Of a stretch of 64,000 nucleotides of DNA, positions 16,388 to 24,823 are shown piece after piece (position 1 is the stretch's first letter; each line of letters opens with the position of its first letter). A model generated the notes under the pieces. It was not told the origin of the DNA. It worked only from the letters and a program-made list of their open reading frames with translations, and searched no databases. Source of the stretch: Mogibacterium timidum ATCC 33093 (GTDB lineage: Bacteria > Bacillota > Clostridia > Peptostreptococcales > Anaerovoracaceae). The stretch is from the NCBI RefSeq assembly GCF_000525775.1, contig NZ_JALU01000024.1:62001-126000 (forward strand), in the 5' to 3' direction. Made by a program: the position numbers and the translations under genes.

Positions 16388-16981
16388 TTATGCAGTTACA
16401 GCCTCTAAGAAATTCTGAATTCCCAAAACATTCATAGCCATAAATGTTATAATTTCTTTGTTAGTCGGTGACGAATATATGCTAGGAAATATGTAGTCAT
16501 AAACAACGGTATCCTTCGATCCACATCGATAAGTTTCCCATAAGACCTTCATAGTCTTACGAATAGATTTCTCTACGGCTTCCGGTGATACATTGAACTT
16601 CTCAGCAACACACTTGTATACTTCGCCAACGACAACAACACTGTTATCAATGAGTAAATACTTACAGACAATCACGGCTTCAACCAAGTAATATGTACCT
16701 ATTCTATCTGGCATCAGAATTAATCCCAACAAAACTTTTCTCAGCAAATGCTCATCGACAAGATAATCTAAATCATAAACACCTTCCATTCTGTAAAATA
16801 TTAATTTTTGAATTTCCGCAAAGATAATCTTGAGTTTAAAATCTCCAAGATGCCTCTCCGGATTTATGAAATTTAATGCTGAACTTATGGGCTCATTTTT
16901 TAAAAAGTCTATGCCGCATAACGGATCTGGAATTTTTTTAGAAGAATTAGAAACTTCATTTAGATTTAGTTTGGTATTCAT
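16388..16981 (-). CDS. Protein with a Spo0A C-terminal-like DNA-binding domain and no receiver
   Basis: The product has 197 residues. Its second half (YYLVEAVIVCKYLLIDNSVVVVGEVYKCVAEKFNVSPEAVEKSIRKTMKVLWETY, ending PTNKEIITFMAMNVLG) resembles the six-helix sigma-A/DNA-contacting Spo0A_C domain (family pattern: LYPDIAKKY, RVERAIRHAIEVAW, PTNSEFIAMVAD). The N-terminal part is not a phosphoacceptor receiver: it lacks the aspartate pocket. The ATG at 16981 follows AGAAGGACAGG. It may be a DNA-binding regulator unlinked from phosphorelay control. It stands alone between nifJ and comEA. Domain call moderate, role unknown. Confidence 0.7.
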   Translation of the reverse strand: MNTKLNLNEVSNSSKKIPDPLCGIDFLKNEPISSALNFINPERHLGDFKLKIIFAEIQKLIFYRMEGVYDLDYLVDEHLLRKVLLGLILMPDRIGTYYLVEAVIVCKYLLIDNSVVVVGEVYKCVAEKFNVSPEAVEKSIRKTMKVLWETYRCGSKDTVVYDYIFPSIYSSPTNKEIITFMAMNVLGIQNFLEAVTA

Positions 16982-17029
16982 AGTCAACCTGTCCTTCTCA
17001 ACATACCTGCTAATGTCCACACTCTGACA

Positions 17030-17677
17030 TTAGACTGTAATCATACCTTTTAGCTTTTCAAATGTCGCTTCTCCAATCCCTTTTACCTGTTTAAGATCTT
17101 CAATTTTAGTAAATCTGTGTCCCTTGCGATAATCTATAATCCTCTGAGCAATCGCGTCTCCTACACCAGGAAGCTCAGTAAGTTTCGGCTTATCCGCCAA
17201 ATTAATGTTGATCAGACCTCCCTTTTCGGATTTTCCCGCGGTGCTTCTGCCGGAATCACATTCAGAGGCATCACCGCTGTCGATTTTGCTCGGTATCACA
17301 AGCTTTTGTCCGTCCTGAACAAACTCAGCCTGATTAATCGCATCAAGATTAGCACCTTCTTTAAGACCGCCGGCTTTTTCGATCAACTCAAAAACTCTGG
17401 TCTTCTTCTCCACCTTATATACCCCTGGTGAATTCACTGCCCCGCTTATATCAATGTAGAACTCTTCCTTGTGCTCTGCTACCTCCTTAGTTTTGACTTT
17501 ATCAGCTTTGTCAAGCTTTATCGTATTAGCGTTACTCGACTTAATATGCAGCACAGCGGCACCCACCAAGATTACTATCAATATGCCTATCTTATACTTG
17601 AGCTTCCTATCCTTAGAAAATTGAAATTTTATGCACTGAACTGCTCGACTCACTTGGTCACTATCAAAGATTTTCAT
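17030..17677 (-). CDS. comEA: ComEA-like DNA-uptake receptor
   Basis: The product has 215 residues: a basic N-terminus, one membrane helix at about 33-49 (IGILIVILVGAAVLHI), a SLBB domain (FYIDISGAVNSPGVYKV...GQKLVIPS) and, after a Gly/Ser-rich linker, a helix-hairpin-helix domain (INLADKPKLTELPGVGDAIAQRIIDYR, then KIEDLKQVKGIGEATFEKLKGM). ComEA binds incoming double-stranded DNA outside the membrane during transformation. The ATG at 17677 follows AAAGGG. comEB, comEC and comFA are not in the window, so competence is suggested but not shown. Confidence 0.93.
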   Translation of the reverse strand: MKIFDSDQVSRAVQCIKFQFSKDRKLKYKIGILIVILVGAAVLHIKSSNANTIKLDKADKVKTKEVAEHKEEFYIDISGAVNSPGVYKVEKKTRVFELIEKAGGLKEGANLDAINQAEFVQDGQKLVIPSKIDSGDASECDSGRSTAGKSEKGGLININLADKPKLTELPGVGDAIAQRIIDYRKGHRFTKIEDLKQVKGIGEATFEKLKGMITV

Positions 17678-17680
17678 ATT

Positions 17681-17699
17681 TTGCCCTTTCTTGGGGCAA
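17681..17699 (-). promoter_or_regulatory. Hairpin that can hide the comEA ribosome-binding site
   Basis: On the transcript, TTGCCC-CAAGAAA-GGGCAA forms a perfect six-pair stem whose 3' arm contains the Shine-Dalgarno (AAAGGG). Folding would reduce ribosome access. This is inference from sequence only. Confidence 0.45.
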
Positions 17700-17715
17700 G
17701 ATTCAACTATAAATA

Positions 17716-17744
17716 TAATACAATTTAGACAATTATTTTTCAAT
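17716..17744 (-). promoter_or_regulatory. Likely comEA promoter
   Basis: TTGAAA (17739-17744), 17 bases and TATTAT (17716-17721) on the minus strand lie about 40 bases before the comEA ATG. The surrounding DNA is very AT-rich, so chance matches are possible. Confidence 0.5.
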
Positions 17745-17875
17745 ATATTTGAATATTGGTTTGTCATAAAATTTAACCATAAATTATTTGTTAATTAGAC
17801 ATTATAATAGTGTGATTTAAAGGGATTGATCATATGTATATACCATGCATGCCGTAGAAATTATAAAAAGATCTC

Positions 17876-17923
17876 ATAAAAAAGGTGAATACAGATTACA
17901 AATAATGCAATCTCGTATTCACC
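17876..17923 (-). terminator. Terminator of the rplU-rpmA-obgE operon
   Basis: GGTGAATAC and GTATTCACC, extended by AGATT/AATCT with one bulged base, make a 14-pair stem. On the minus strand six T residues follow directly. It lies about 125 bases after the obgE stop. The bases between hold no gene. Confidence 0.88.
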
Positions 17924-18047
17924 AATTATCGTAAACATATCTAACTGCACAGCATCTAGTGGATGACAGCACACGCCTCCATATATTTTGTATAATTATT
18001 CAATTAGGCTCATATATCGTATTTTCTTATGTTTATCCGCACGGGCA

Positions 18048-19331
18048 CTAATCTTCATAGTATTCGAATTCATAGTCCTCGATCCTGACAGTATCGCCTT
18101 CCTTGAGTCCAAGCTTCTCAAGCATCTTAATCCCGCCTCTATCAACTATAAACTTATATAGATATCTCATCGAACCAATATCGTTGAAATTAGTAGATCT
18201 AAATATCTTGGACAACTGCTTGCCTTCCAGTACATACACTCCGTCCAAATCTCGATAAGCTTTTAGCTTCTTGAAATCCTCATCTATTTCATCCCGCACA
18301 AAATCAAAATACTCAATCTCATCACTTTCAGGTTCAATGTAATTCTCCAGCTCATTAAGTGCGGCATTGAGCAGTTCCTGCACCCCTTGTCTAGCTACGG
18401 CCGAAATCTTAAAGACACGCTTACCATCCGCTTCAACAAACTTTACAAAATTTTCAAGCCTTTCTTCGTCGCAAGCAGCATCGATTTTATTTGCAGCAAC
18501 GAGCATCGGTTTTGACAAAAGTTTTTCGTCGTACTGCCCGAGTTCTTCAATTATCTTCTTATAATCATCAATTGGATCACGGCCTTCACTTCCGGAGATA
18601 TCAACGACATGAATAAGAACCTTTGTGCGCTCTATGTGCTTTAGAAACTTTAGACCAAGCCCCATACCTTCATGAGCACCCTCAATGATACCGGCAATAT
18701 CAGCCATTACAAAACTCTTATCATACATATCAACGACCCCAAGATTAGGATCTATAGTAGTGAAATGATAATTAGCAACCTTTGGTCTGGCGCTTGTCGA
18801 TACAGAAAGCAGTGTAGACTTACCAACATTAGGAAAACCTACTAAACCGACATCCGCTATAAGCTTAAGCTCAAGAATCACAGTCCTTTCCTTGGGCAGT
18901 TCTCCAGCCTCAGCAAAATTAGGTGCCTGTCTGATAGAATTCTTGAAATGAACGTTTCCTTTTCCGCCTTTTCCACCTTTTGCGGCAACAAGTCGGTCAC
19001 CCTTATCCGCCATATCTTTCATAAGAAGTCCGGATTCCTTATCGATAATCATTGTTCCTATGGGAACCTTAATCTCCAAATCCCGGCCGCGCTTTCCGTA
19101 CTTCTTACGCCGCATTCCGTTTTGACCATTTTCAGCTTCATATTTGCGTTTGTATTTGAAATCCATCAGCGTGCGCAGGTTGCTGTCAGCAACGAAAATT
19201 ATATTGCCGCCATCTCCGCCGTCTCCTCCGTCCGGACCACCCTCAGGAACATATGGCTCTCTTCTGAAGGTTACTGCTCCATCTCCGCCCTTTCCGGATG
19301 TGATTATAATTTCTGCTCTATCTACGAACAT
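18048..19331 (-). CDS. obgE: Obg/CgtA GTPase, ribosome assembly
   Basis: This GTPase of 427 residues acts in 50S subunit maturation and stress signalling. The glycine-rich Obg fold is at the N-terminus (MFVDRAEIIITSGKGGDGAVTFRREPYVPEGGPDGG). The G domain follows, with G1 VGFPNVGKSTLLS near residue 166, G3 DIAGIIEGA, G4 NKID and G5 SA. The C-terminal OCT domain begins near residue 350 (FDFVRDEIDEDFKKLKAYRD). The ATG at 19331 follows GGAGATTGAT; a 15-residue longer start is rejected. It is last in the rplU-rpmA-obgE operon. Confidence 0.97.
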   Translation of the reverse strand: MFVDRAEIIITSGKGGDGAVTFRREPYVPEGGPDGGDGGDGGNIIFVADSNLRTLMDFKYKRKYEAENGQNGMRRKKYGKRGRDLEIKVPIGTMIIDKESGLLMKDMADKGDRLVAAKGGKGGKGNVHFKNSIRQAPNFAEAGELPKERTVILELKLIADVGLVGFPNVGKSTLLSVSTSARPKVANYHFTTIDPNLGVVDMYDKSFVMADIAGIIEGAHEGMGLGLKFLKHIERTKVLIHVVDISGSEGRDPIDDYKKIIEELGQYDEKLLSKPMLVAANKIDAACDEERLENFVKFVEADGKRVFKISAVARQGVQELLNAALNELENYIEPESDEIEYFDFVRDEIDEDFKKLKAYRDLDGVYVLEGKQLSKIFRSTNFNDIGSMRYLYKFIVDRGGIKMLEKLGLKEGDTVRIEDYEFEYYED

Positions 19332-19381
19332 ATCAATCTCCAATACTAAAATTGACCCCTCATAACAAAGGGTCAATAAGT

Positions 19382-19642
19382 TTACGCTTCTTCGCCGTAT
19401 ACGCTGATCTGTTTTCTCTTCTTGTCAAATCTCTCAAACTTAACGTTTCCATTGATCTTTGCAAACAGAGTATCATCTCCGCCAATACCAACGTTGTTAC
19501 CAGGGTGGAACTTTGTTCCTCTCTGTCTAACAAGAATGCTTCCGGCACTTACATACTGTCCTGCACCTATCTTTAGCCCCAAACGTTTCGACTCGGAATC
19601 GCGACCGTTCTTGGAACTACCTACTCCTTTTTTACTTGACAT
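19382..19642 (-). CDS. rpmA: 50S ribosomal protein L27 (short N-terminus)
   Basis: The product has 86 residues: [41 protein letters not shown] and so on, a standard L27 whose N-terminal tail reaches the peptidyl-transferase centre. Most Bacillota L27 proteins carry a nine-residue prefix cut off by the Prp protease, whose gene sits between rplU and rpmA. Here the protein starts directly at the mature-like MSSKKG. The ATG has an ideal AGGAGGTGA, an in-frame TGA lies nine bases upstream, and no prp gene fits in the 32-base gap. Confidence 0.97.
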   Translation of the reverse strand: MSSKKGVGSSKNGRDSESKRLGLKIGAGQYVSAGSILVRQRGTKFHPGNNVGIGGDDTLFAKINGNVKFERFDKKRKQISVYGEEA

Positions 19643-19674
19643 GACTAGTCACCTCCTATATTGAACTGATTATA

Positions 19675-20139
19675 TTACTTGGATTCAATTGCCGAAAGAA
19701 TATCAGCCTTAGTAGCCTTAGCCGGAACCTCAACTCCAAGCTCATTAGCGATTGCAAGAAGCTCATCCTTCTTCATTGAAAGGGAAGCCTTAATCTCCGC
19801 TTTGGCCTTAGCCGGCGCTGTCTTCTTAGCTACTGCGCCGATGCCTGTAACCTTAACTAGCGTGTATGGCTGTCTGTGCCCATTCTTTCTTCTGTAGTCC
19901 TTCTTAGCTTTGTACTTAAAGATAATAACCTTTTCGTTCTTACCCTGCTCCAGTACCTCGGCTTGAACTGTACATCCTTCAACAAAAGGTGCACCTACCT
20001 GAAGCTTATCTCCTCCAACAGCTACAACCTCGTCAAAGGTAACTGTCTCTCCTACTGCAGCGTCGAGCTTTTCTATCTTAAGTACATCATTCTCCTGTAC
20101 TCTGTACTGCTTTCCGCCTGTCTTAATTACTGCGTACAT
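19675..20139 (-). CDS. rplU: 50S ribosomal protein L21 with C-terminal extension
   Basis: Residues 1-103 are a normal L21 ([14 protein letters not shown]...[18 protein letters not shown]). The usual protein ends there; this one has 154 residues. The extra 50 comprise an Ala/Lys-rich linker and a helical unit, [32 protein letters not shown], which looks like a helix-extension-helix (HeH/LEM or Rho-N type) nucleic-acid-binding motif. First gene of the rplU-rpmA-obgE operon, with a near-consensus promoter and a structured leader. Confidence 0.96.
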   Translation of the reverse strand: MYAVIKTGGKQYRVQENDVLKIEKLDAAVGETVTFDEVVAVGGDKLQVGAPFVEGCTVQAEVLEQGKNEKVIIFKYKAKKDYRRKNGHRQPYTLVKVTGIGAVAKKTAPAKAKAEIKASLSMKKDELLAIANELGVEVPAKATKADILSAIESK

Positions 20140-20213
20140 ATTAAAATCCTCCTCAAACCAGACTCGCCAGAATCACGGGTGCTATGCTTTATAACCCATT
20201 CTGAGCGGCTAAC
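20140..20213 (-). promoter_or_regulatory. Possible L21 leader (autoregulatory RNA)
   Basis: The roughly 75-base leader between the rplU promoter and its ATG contains complementary stretches (for example GCCGCTCAGAATGGGTT against the later CCC and CTGGCGAG segments). Known Bacillota L21 leaders occupy this position. I could not match the consensus by eye, so the call rests mostly on location. Confidence 0.35.
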
Positions 20214-20219
20214 CAACCA

Positions 20220-20265
20220 AGTATAACATGTTCTAGTATTTATGTCAAACCCTAGAACATGTTAT
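20220..20265 (-). promoter_or_regulatory. rplU operon promoter embedded in a 14-base inverted repeat
   Basis: On the minus strand, TTGACA (20243-20248), exactly 17 bases and TATACT (20220-20225) form a near-perfect promoter. The spacer and -10 box contain one arm of a perfect inverted repeat (ATAACATGTTCTAG at 20223-20236, CTAGAACATGTTAT at 20252-20265). The repeat follows the recA stop by six bases but has no T-run, so it may be an operator as well as a weak recA terminator. Confidence 0.75.
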
Positions 20266-20271
20266 GCATAA

Positions 20272-21348
20272 TTACTCAATAACTACACCATCTTCATCAA
20301 CTTTGAGATCATCTTCATCCCTGCCGTGAATTTCATCCATAATCTTGATCTTGAGAGTCTCAAGGATATCTGGATGAGAGATAAGGAATTCCTTGACATT
20401 CTCACGCCCCTGACCAATTCGCTCACCTTCGTAACTGTACCACGAACCAGCTTTATCGATAAACTTCATATCTGTTGCTGTGTCAAGAACATCTCCGGCG
20501 ATGGAAATACCTTCTCCATACATGATATCGAACTCAGCAAGCTTGAATGGAGGCGCAACCTTATTCTTGACAATTTTAACCTTGGTTCTATTACCGATGG
20601 TCTCATCCCCTCGTTTGATCGAATCAGCGCGTCTAACATCAAGGCGCATGCTGGCATAGAATTTAAGTGCCCGACCGCCTGTAGTTGTCTCAGGGTTACC
20701 AAACATAACTCCAATCTTCTCTCGAAGCTGGTTGATAAATATAACGCAGGTATTTGTCTTGTTAACTGTTCCCGCAATCTTTCTAAGCGCCTGTGACATA
20801 AGTCTTGCCTGTAGCCCTACGTGTGAATCTCCCATATCACCCTGAATCTCTGCCTTAGGTACAAGAGCTGCAACGGAGTCGATTACAATCAAATCAATAG
20901 CTCCACTGCGCGCGAGCATATCACAAATCTCAAGCGCCTGCTCTCCGGTATCAGGCTGTGATACAAGTAAATCATCAACATCTACGCCAAGATTCTTGGC
21001 ATAAACCGGATCAAGGGCATGCTCAGCATCGATAAATGCAGCCTTTCCTCCCGCTTTCTGAGCCTCTGCAATACAGTGCAGCGTGAGTGTTGTCTTACCA
21101 GAAGATTCCGGTCCGTATATCTCAACAATACGTCCACGCGGTACACCGCCGATACCGGTAGCAACATCCAAGGAAATAGATCCTGTAGAGATCGCTTCTA
21201 TACTGTTGTTAAGCCCATTGTCTCCGAGCTTCATGACGGCGCCCTTGCCAAACACCTTCTGTATCTCATCAAGAGCATGCTCTAATGCCTTCTCCTTGTC
21301 ATTTATATTGCTAATGCCCTTGTCTGATTTGCTTGATTTACCTGCCAT
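20272..21348 (-). CDS. recA: RecA recombinase
   Basis: The product has 358 residues. RecA forms filaments on single-stranded DNA, drives strand exchange and triggers LexA self-cleavage. Walker A is GPESSGKTT near residue 75, Walker [12 protein letters not shown], then the L1/L2 loop regions ([49 protein letters not shown]). An acidic C-terminus ends [15 protein letters not shown]. The ATG at 21348 follows AGGAGG and lies just downstream of a promoter with a perfect LexA box. Confidence 0.98.
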   Translation of the reverse strand: MAGKSSKSDKGISNINDKEKALEHALDEIQKVFGKGAVMKLGDNGLNNSIEAISTGSISLDVATGIGGVPRGRIVEIYGPESSGKTTLTLHCIAEAQKAGGKAAFIDAEHALDPVYAKNLGVDVDDLLVSQPDTGEQALEICDMLARSGAIDLIVIDSVAALVPKAEIQGDMGDSHVGLQARLMSQALRKIAGTVNKTNTCVIFINQLREKIGVMFGNPETTTGGRALKFYASMRLDVRRADSIKRGDETIGNRTKVKIVKNKVAPPFKLAEFDIMYGEGISIAGDVLDTATDMKFIDKAGSWYSYEGERIGQGRENVKEFLISHPDILETLKIKIMDEIHGRDEDDLKVDEDGVVIE

Positions 21349-21367
21349 AGTTCCTCCTGTATCACAT

Positions 21368-21411
21368 CGAACATTCGTTCGTATTCTATATGCAAACTTT
21401 TCATTTGTCAA
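21368..21411 (-). promoter_or_regulatory. recA promoter with perfect LexA box
   Basis: TTGACA (21406-21411), 17 bases and TAGAAT (21383-21388) on the minus strand form the promoter. CGAACATTCGTTCG (21368-21381) begins two bases after the -10 box and matches the CGAAC-N4-GTTCG LexA site at all specified positions. It implies SOS control of recA; lexA itself is outside the window. Confidence 0.92.
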
Positions 21412-21597
21412 GATTATATAATCTCATCTCGATTACGGTCAAATTAAAAATGCCCCTAATCCTGCAATATCTGCACTTTTATCTAATATAATTATAATTT
21501 TCCCGTCAGAAAACGATATCAGAGCAACCGGAGCTGCATTGCAGAACTAAAATCGAATCCTAAAAATATCACGGATTAAACTATTCCACCTTCAAAC

Positions 21598-22848
21598 TTA
21601 AAGCTTTTCATTCAAAATATTATATACTGTCAGCAGCATCCGCAGCTTGAAGTAATTCCGATTCCACTTTCTATCATTTCTCTTGGTATTTAATTCTATA
21701 AATCCACGCTTATTGCCGAGCTTACCTCCGCAAGAATACCCGATAAATGCATTACCGTTCTCTCTGCCTTCGTCCGCTTCAGGGCCAGCATATCCGGTTA
21801 TAGAAACTGATATGTCGCTTTTTGATTTTCTCCTGGCACCATCTGCCATCAGGACTGCAACTTCACCGCTTACAACAGAAAATTTATCAATCACAGCCGT
21901 ATCTATACCCAAAATCTCGGATTTTGCCTCTACACTATATGTTACAAATCCCTCTGCAAACACCGACGAAGCTCCGGCAACATCTGTGATACACGAAGCA
22001 AACATTCCGCCGGTACACGATTCTGCAGATGACAGCCACAGTCTTCGTCTCTGAAGCTGATGAACTACAACCTGATTAAGCTCATCGTCATCATAGCTAT
22101 AGATGTATTCGCCAATCAATCCATCTATCATCTCAATCATCTCATCAACTGCATACTTAGCCATTTCGGCAGTATCTCGTTGCGATGCAACTCTAAGCGC
22201 GCATTCTCCCTCCTTTGCGTAAGTTGCAATAGTCGGATCACTCTGGTTATTAATCACAGGCATCAGTTTGGTCTCGAGGTCAGATTCTCCTATTCCTATT
22301 GTTCTGATGACCTTGTAATACATTTCCTTGCTAGAAAATCTCTTCAGGTAATCCACAACGCAGTGCTTAAACAGCCACTTCATTTCCCTTGGCGGACCGG
22401 GCAGGCAGATTGCACATTTTCCATCCTTCTCCAGTCCAAACGCCGGCGCCGTACCTGCCTCGTTATGAAAAATTTCTGCACCAACCGGCATGTACGCCTG
22501 TTTGCGATTATTTTCTGCCATACTGCGATGCCTCTCGTCAAAATACGACTTAATTTCCGCATAGCATTTCTCGTCAAAGTACAGATCGACCCCCATGGCC
22601 TCCGCAACGATTTCCTTAGTCAGGTCATCCTGCGTAGGTCCTAGACCACCGGTACAGATAACCATGTCCATTTCATTAAGTGATGCCTTTACAAGCTCCT
22701 TAAGCCTCACCGGGTTATCACCAACAACATGGTGATACATAACATTAAATCCCATGTGGTTGAGCTGATTCGAGATATAGGTAGCGTTAGTATTAACAGT
22801 CTGACCAAAGAGAAGCTCGGTACCAACTGCAATTATTGAAACATCCAT
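21598..22848 (-). CDS. cinA: CinA family protein (competence/damage-inducible; NMN deamidase domain)
   Basis: The product has 416 residues. The N-terminal molybdopterin-binding-like domain starts DVSIIAVGTELLFGQTVNTN and carries MVICTGGLGPTQDDLTKE. The C-terminal CinA domain holds SAESCTGGMFASCITDVAGASSVFAEGFVTYS near residue 275, the active-site serine motif of NMN deamidases. CinA proteins process pyridine nucleotides (ADP-ribose, NMN) in the cytoplasm. The pgsA-cinA-recA order is conserved in Bacillota. Confidence 0.95.
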   Translation of the reverse strand: MDVSIIAVGTELLFGQTVNTNATYISNQLNHMGFNVMYHHVVGDNPVRLKELVKASLNEMDMVICTGGLGPTQDDLTKEIVAEAMGVDLYFDEKCYAEIKSYFDERHRSMAENNRKQAYMPVGAEIFHNEAGTAPAFGLEKDGKCAICLPGPPREMKWLFKHCVVDYLKRFSSKEMYYKVIRTIGIGESDLETKLMPVINNQSDPTIATYAKEGECALRVASQRDTAEMAKYAVDEMIEMIDGLIGEYIYSYDDDELNQVVVHQLQRRRLWLSSAESCTGGMFASCITDVAGASSVFAEGFVTYSVEAKSEILGIDTAVIDKFSVVSGEVAVLMADGARRKSKSDISVSITGYAGPEADEGRENGNAFIGYSCGGKLGNKRGFIELNTKRNDRKWNRNYFKLRMLLTVYNILNEKL

Positions 22849-22870
22849 CGAAATATTACCCCTTTACGCA

Positions 22871-22902
22871 ATTATCGGCGTACCTTCAAGTACACCGATA
22901 AT
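22871..22902. repeat. 13-base inverted repeat in the cinA leader
   Basis: ATTATCGGCGTAC-CTTCAA-GTACACCGATAAT pairs over 13 positions with one wobble. No T-run follows on the minus strand, so it looks like a leader hairpin between pgsA and cinA and not a strong terminator. Confidence 0.5.
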
Positions 22903-22947
22903 GTTTTATATAATTTATATATGCATCAGCTTGCATGTAACAAATAG

Positions 22948-23478
22948 CTACATCGAAAACACATCCTTGTTCTTGATGATGTATTCGCACCCTGAATAAA
23001 CAGTCGCGATAAGCGATGCCCAGAATACCCACATGCCCGCGCTCATTAATAGATATACCGAATCAAATCTCAAAGCGAGGATAAGCAACGGAACCGCAAT
23101 CATCTGAAGAACAGTTTTGAATTTCCCGCTCATACCGGCCGCAATTACCCTGCCCTCCGAAGCTGCAACGGTTCTCATCCCGCTCACTGCAAACTCCCTT
23201 GCCAGAATAATTATCAGCGCCCATGCAGGGATAGTTCCCTCCCCAATCAGCAGGCACAAAGCAGAATACACCAGGATCTTATCAGCAAGCGGATCCATAA
23301 TTTTTCCAAAGTTAGTAACAAGTCCCCTCGCTCTTGCAATTTTCCCATCAAGCATATCTGTAAATGATGCCAATATAAAAATGACGAATGCCACAAAATA
23401 ATAATGCATCATAAATGCACCGACAAAAAACGGAACAGCTATCATACGACCAACTGTCAATTTATTAGGTAAATTCAT
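22948..23478 (-). CDS. pgsA: CDP-diacylglycerol-glycerol-3-phosphate phosphatidyltransferase
   Basis: This multi-pass membrane enzyme of 176 residues makes phosphatidylglycerophosphate. The CDP-alcohol phosphotransferase signature is complete: DMLDGKIARARGLVTNFGKIMDPLADK (residues about 41-67), i.e. DG-x2-AR-x8-G-x3-D-x3-D. Several hydrophobic helices follow. The ATG comes one base after the rimO stop, and the final rimO codons GAGGAGG double as its Shine-Dalgarno, so the two genes are tightly coupled. Confidence 0.95.
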   Translation of the reverse strand: MNLPNKLTVGRMIAVPFFVGAFMMHYYFVAFVIFILASFTDMLDGKIARARGLVTNFGKIMDPLADKILVYSALCLLIGEGTIPAWALIIILAREFAVSGMRTVAASEGRVIAAGMSGKFKTVLQMIAVPLLILALRFDSVYLLMSAGMWVFWASLIATVYSGCEYIIKNKDVFSM

Positions 23479-24804
23479 TTAAACCTCCTCGCCCACGAGG
23501 TCATACTCATAGGCCTCTGTAATCTTGACGTTAACTATATCTCCCAGCTCATGCAATCTCTCGCTGACGAAGCTGACCTCGTTGTCGATCTCCTGCGCAT
23601 CGTATTTAGTCCTACCAATGTAGCTGCCATCATGAATTTCATCAATCATAACCTCATAGGTCTTGCCCAGCTTGGCTTGATTGAGTTCCTCACTGATCGA
23701 CAGCTGAAGCTCCATGATGCTGTCTCTACGCGTCTCCTTGACGTCCTCAGGGAGCTTATCATCCATTGTATACGACAGAGTTCCCTCTTCATCGGAAAAT
23801 GCAAATACCCCTAATCTATCTATCCTTGCTTCCTTTACGAATTCCATCAGCTCTTTAAAATCATCTTCGCTCTCTCCCGGAAACCCGACAAGCATCGTAG
23901 TTCTGATATGTACATCAGGAATATTTGCGCGGAGCTTCCTAAAGGTCTCCCTGATTGATGCTCCTGTCGACTTGCGCTTCATCCGGGATAGGACGTTATC
24001 AGCGATGTGCTGAATCGGGATATCGAGGTAGTTGCAAATCTTGTCGTTAGCAGCTATAGTCTCTATCAGTTCATCTGTAATACCATCGTCGTACACATAG
24101 AGTAGTCTAATCCATTTAATCTCATGAATTCTACATAGCCGTCTGAGCAGTTCCGGAAGCATAGCCTCACCGTACAGATCCTTGCCGTAATACGAGGTAT
24201 CCTGAGCGATAATTGTCAGCTCCTTGATTCCCTGCTCAGCCATGACCTCAGCTTCCTTGACTGCGTCCTCGATTTTCTTGCTGCGGAATGGACCGCGAAT
24301 CTTAGGTATCGCACAAAAGGCGCAGGTGTTGTTACATCCCTCCGCAATTTTGAGCACTCCGGAATATGATTTACCAGGTAGCACCCTCTCCTTATATGGT
24401 AACACTTTACCGACTCTACCCTTTACGCTATCAGCCATGACCTTATTGTCGGACAACAGCAAATCCGGAAGCTCATCGTAGTCATTTACACCTGTAAAAA
24501 TATCAACTTCCGGAATTTCATTCACCAAATCCTCGTGATATCTCTCAGAAAGACAACCTGTAACTACCAGCTTCTTGGTCTTACCCTTGAGCGATGCCAT
24601 GCTGAATATATGCTCTATCGACTCAATCTTAGCTGATTCGATAAAGCCACAGGTATTCACTATCAAGATGTCCGCAGCCTCCGGTGCTTCGGTCAAAGTG
24701 CAGCCGCGCTGCATCAGCAGAGCGGCGAGCACCTGAGAGTCATAGTCATTCTTGGCACACCCAAGAGTATCTATATAGAACGTCTTGTTCGTCTTATTCA
24801 TCAA
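23479..24804 (-). CDS. rimO: Ribosomal protein S12 methylthiotransferase RimO
   Basis: This radical-SAM enzyme of 441 residues adds a methylthio group to an aspartate of S12. The N-terminal UPF0004 domain has three cluster cysteines (DTLGCAKNDYDSQVL, NTCGFIESAK, VVTGCLSERY). The radical-SAM motif is EGCNNTCAFCAIPKIRG near residue 155 (CxxxCxxC). A C-terminal TRAM domain ends the protein. The start LGCAKNDYDSQ and GFIESAK pattern favours RimO over MiaB. Confidence 0.95.
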   Translation of the reverse strand: MMNKTNKTFYIDTLGCAKNDYDSQVLAALLMQRGCTLTEAPEAADILIVNTCGFIESAKIESIEHIFSMASLKGKTKKLVVTGCLSERYHEDLVNEIPEVDIFTGVNDYDELPDLLLSDNKVMADSVKGRVGKVLPYKERVLPGKSYSGVLKIAEGCNNTCAFCAIPKIRGPFRSKKIEDAVKEAEVMAEQGIKELTIIAQDTSYYGKDLYGEAMLPELLRRLCRIHEIKWIRLLYVYDDGITDELIETIAANDKICNYLDIPIQHIADNVLSRMKRKSTGASIRETFRKLRANIPDVHIRTTMLVGFPGESEDDFKELMEFVKEARIDRLGVFAFSDEEGTLSYTMDDKLPEDVKETRRDSIMELQLSISEELNQAKLGKTYEVMIDEIHDGSYIGRTKYDAQEIDNEVSFVSERLHELGDIVNVKITEAYEYDLVGEEV

Positions 24805-24823
24805 ACATTGTCTCCATCATTAT

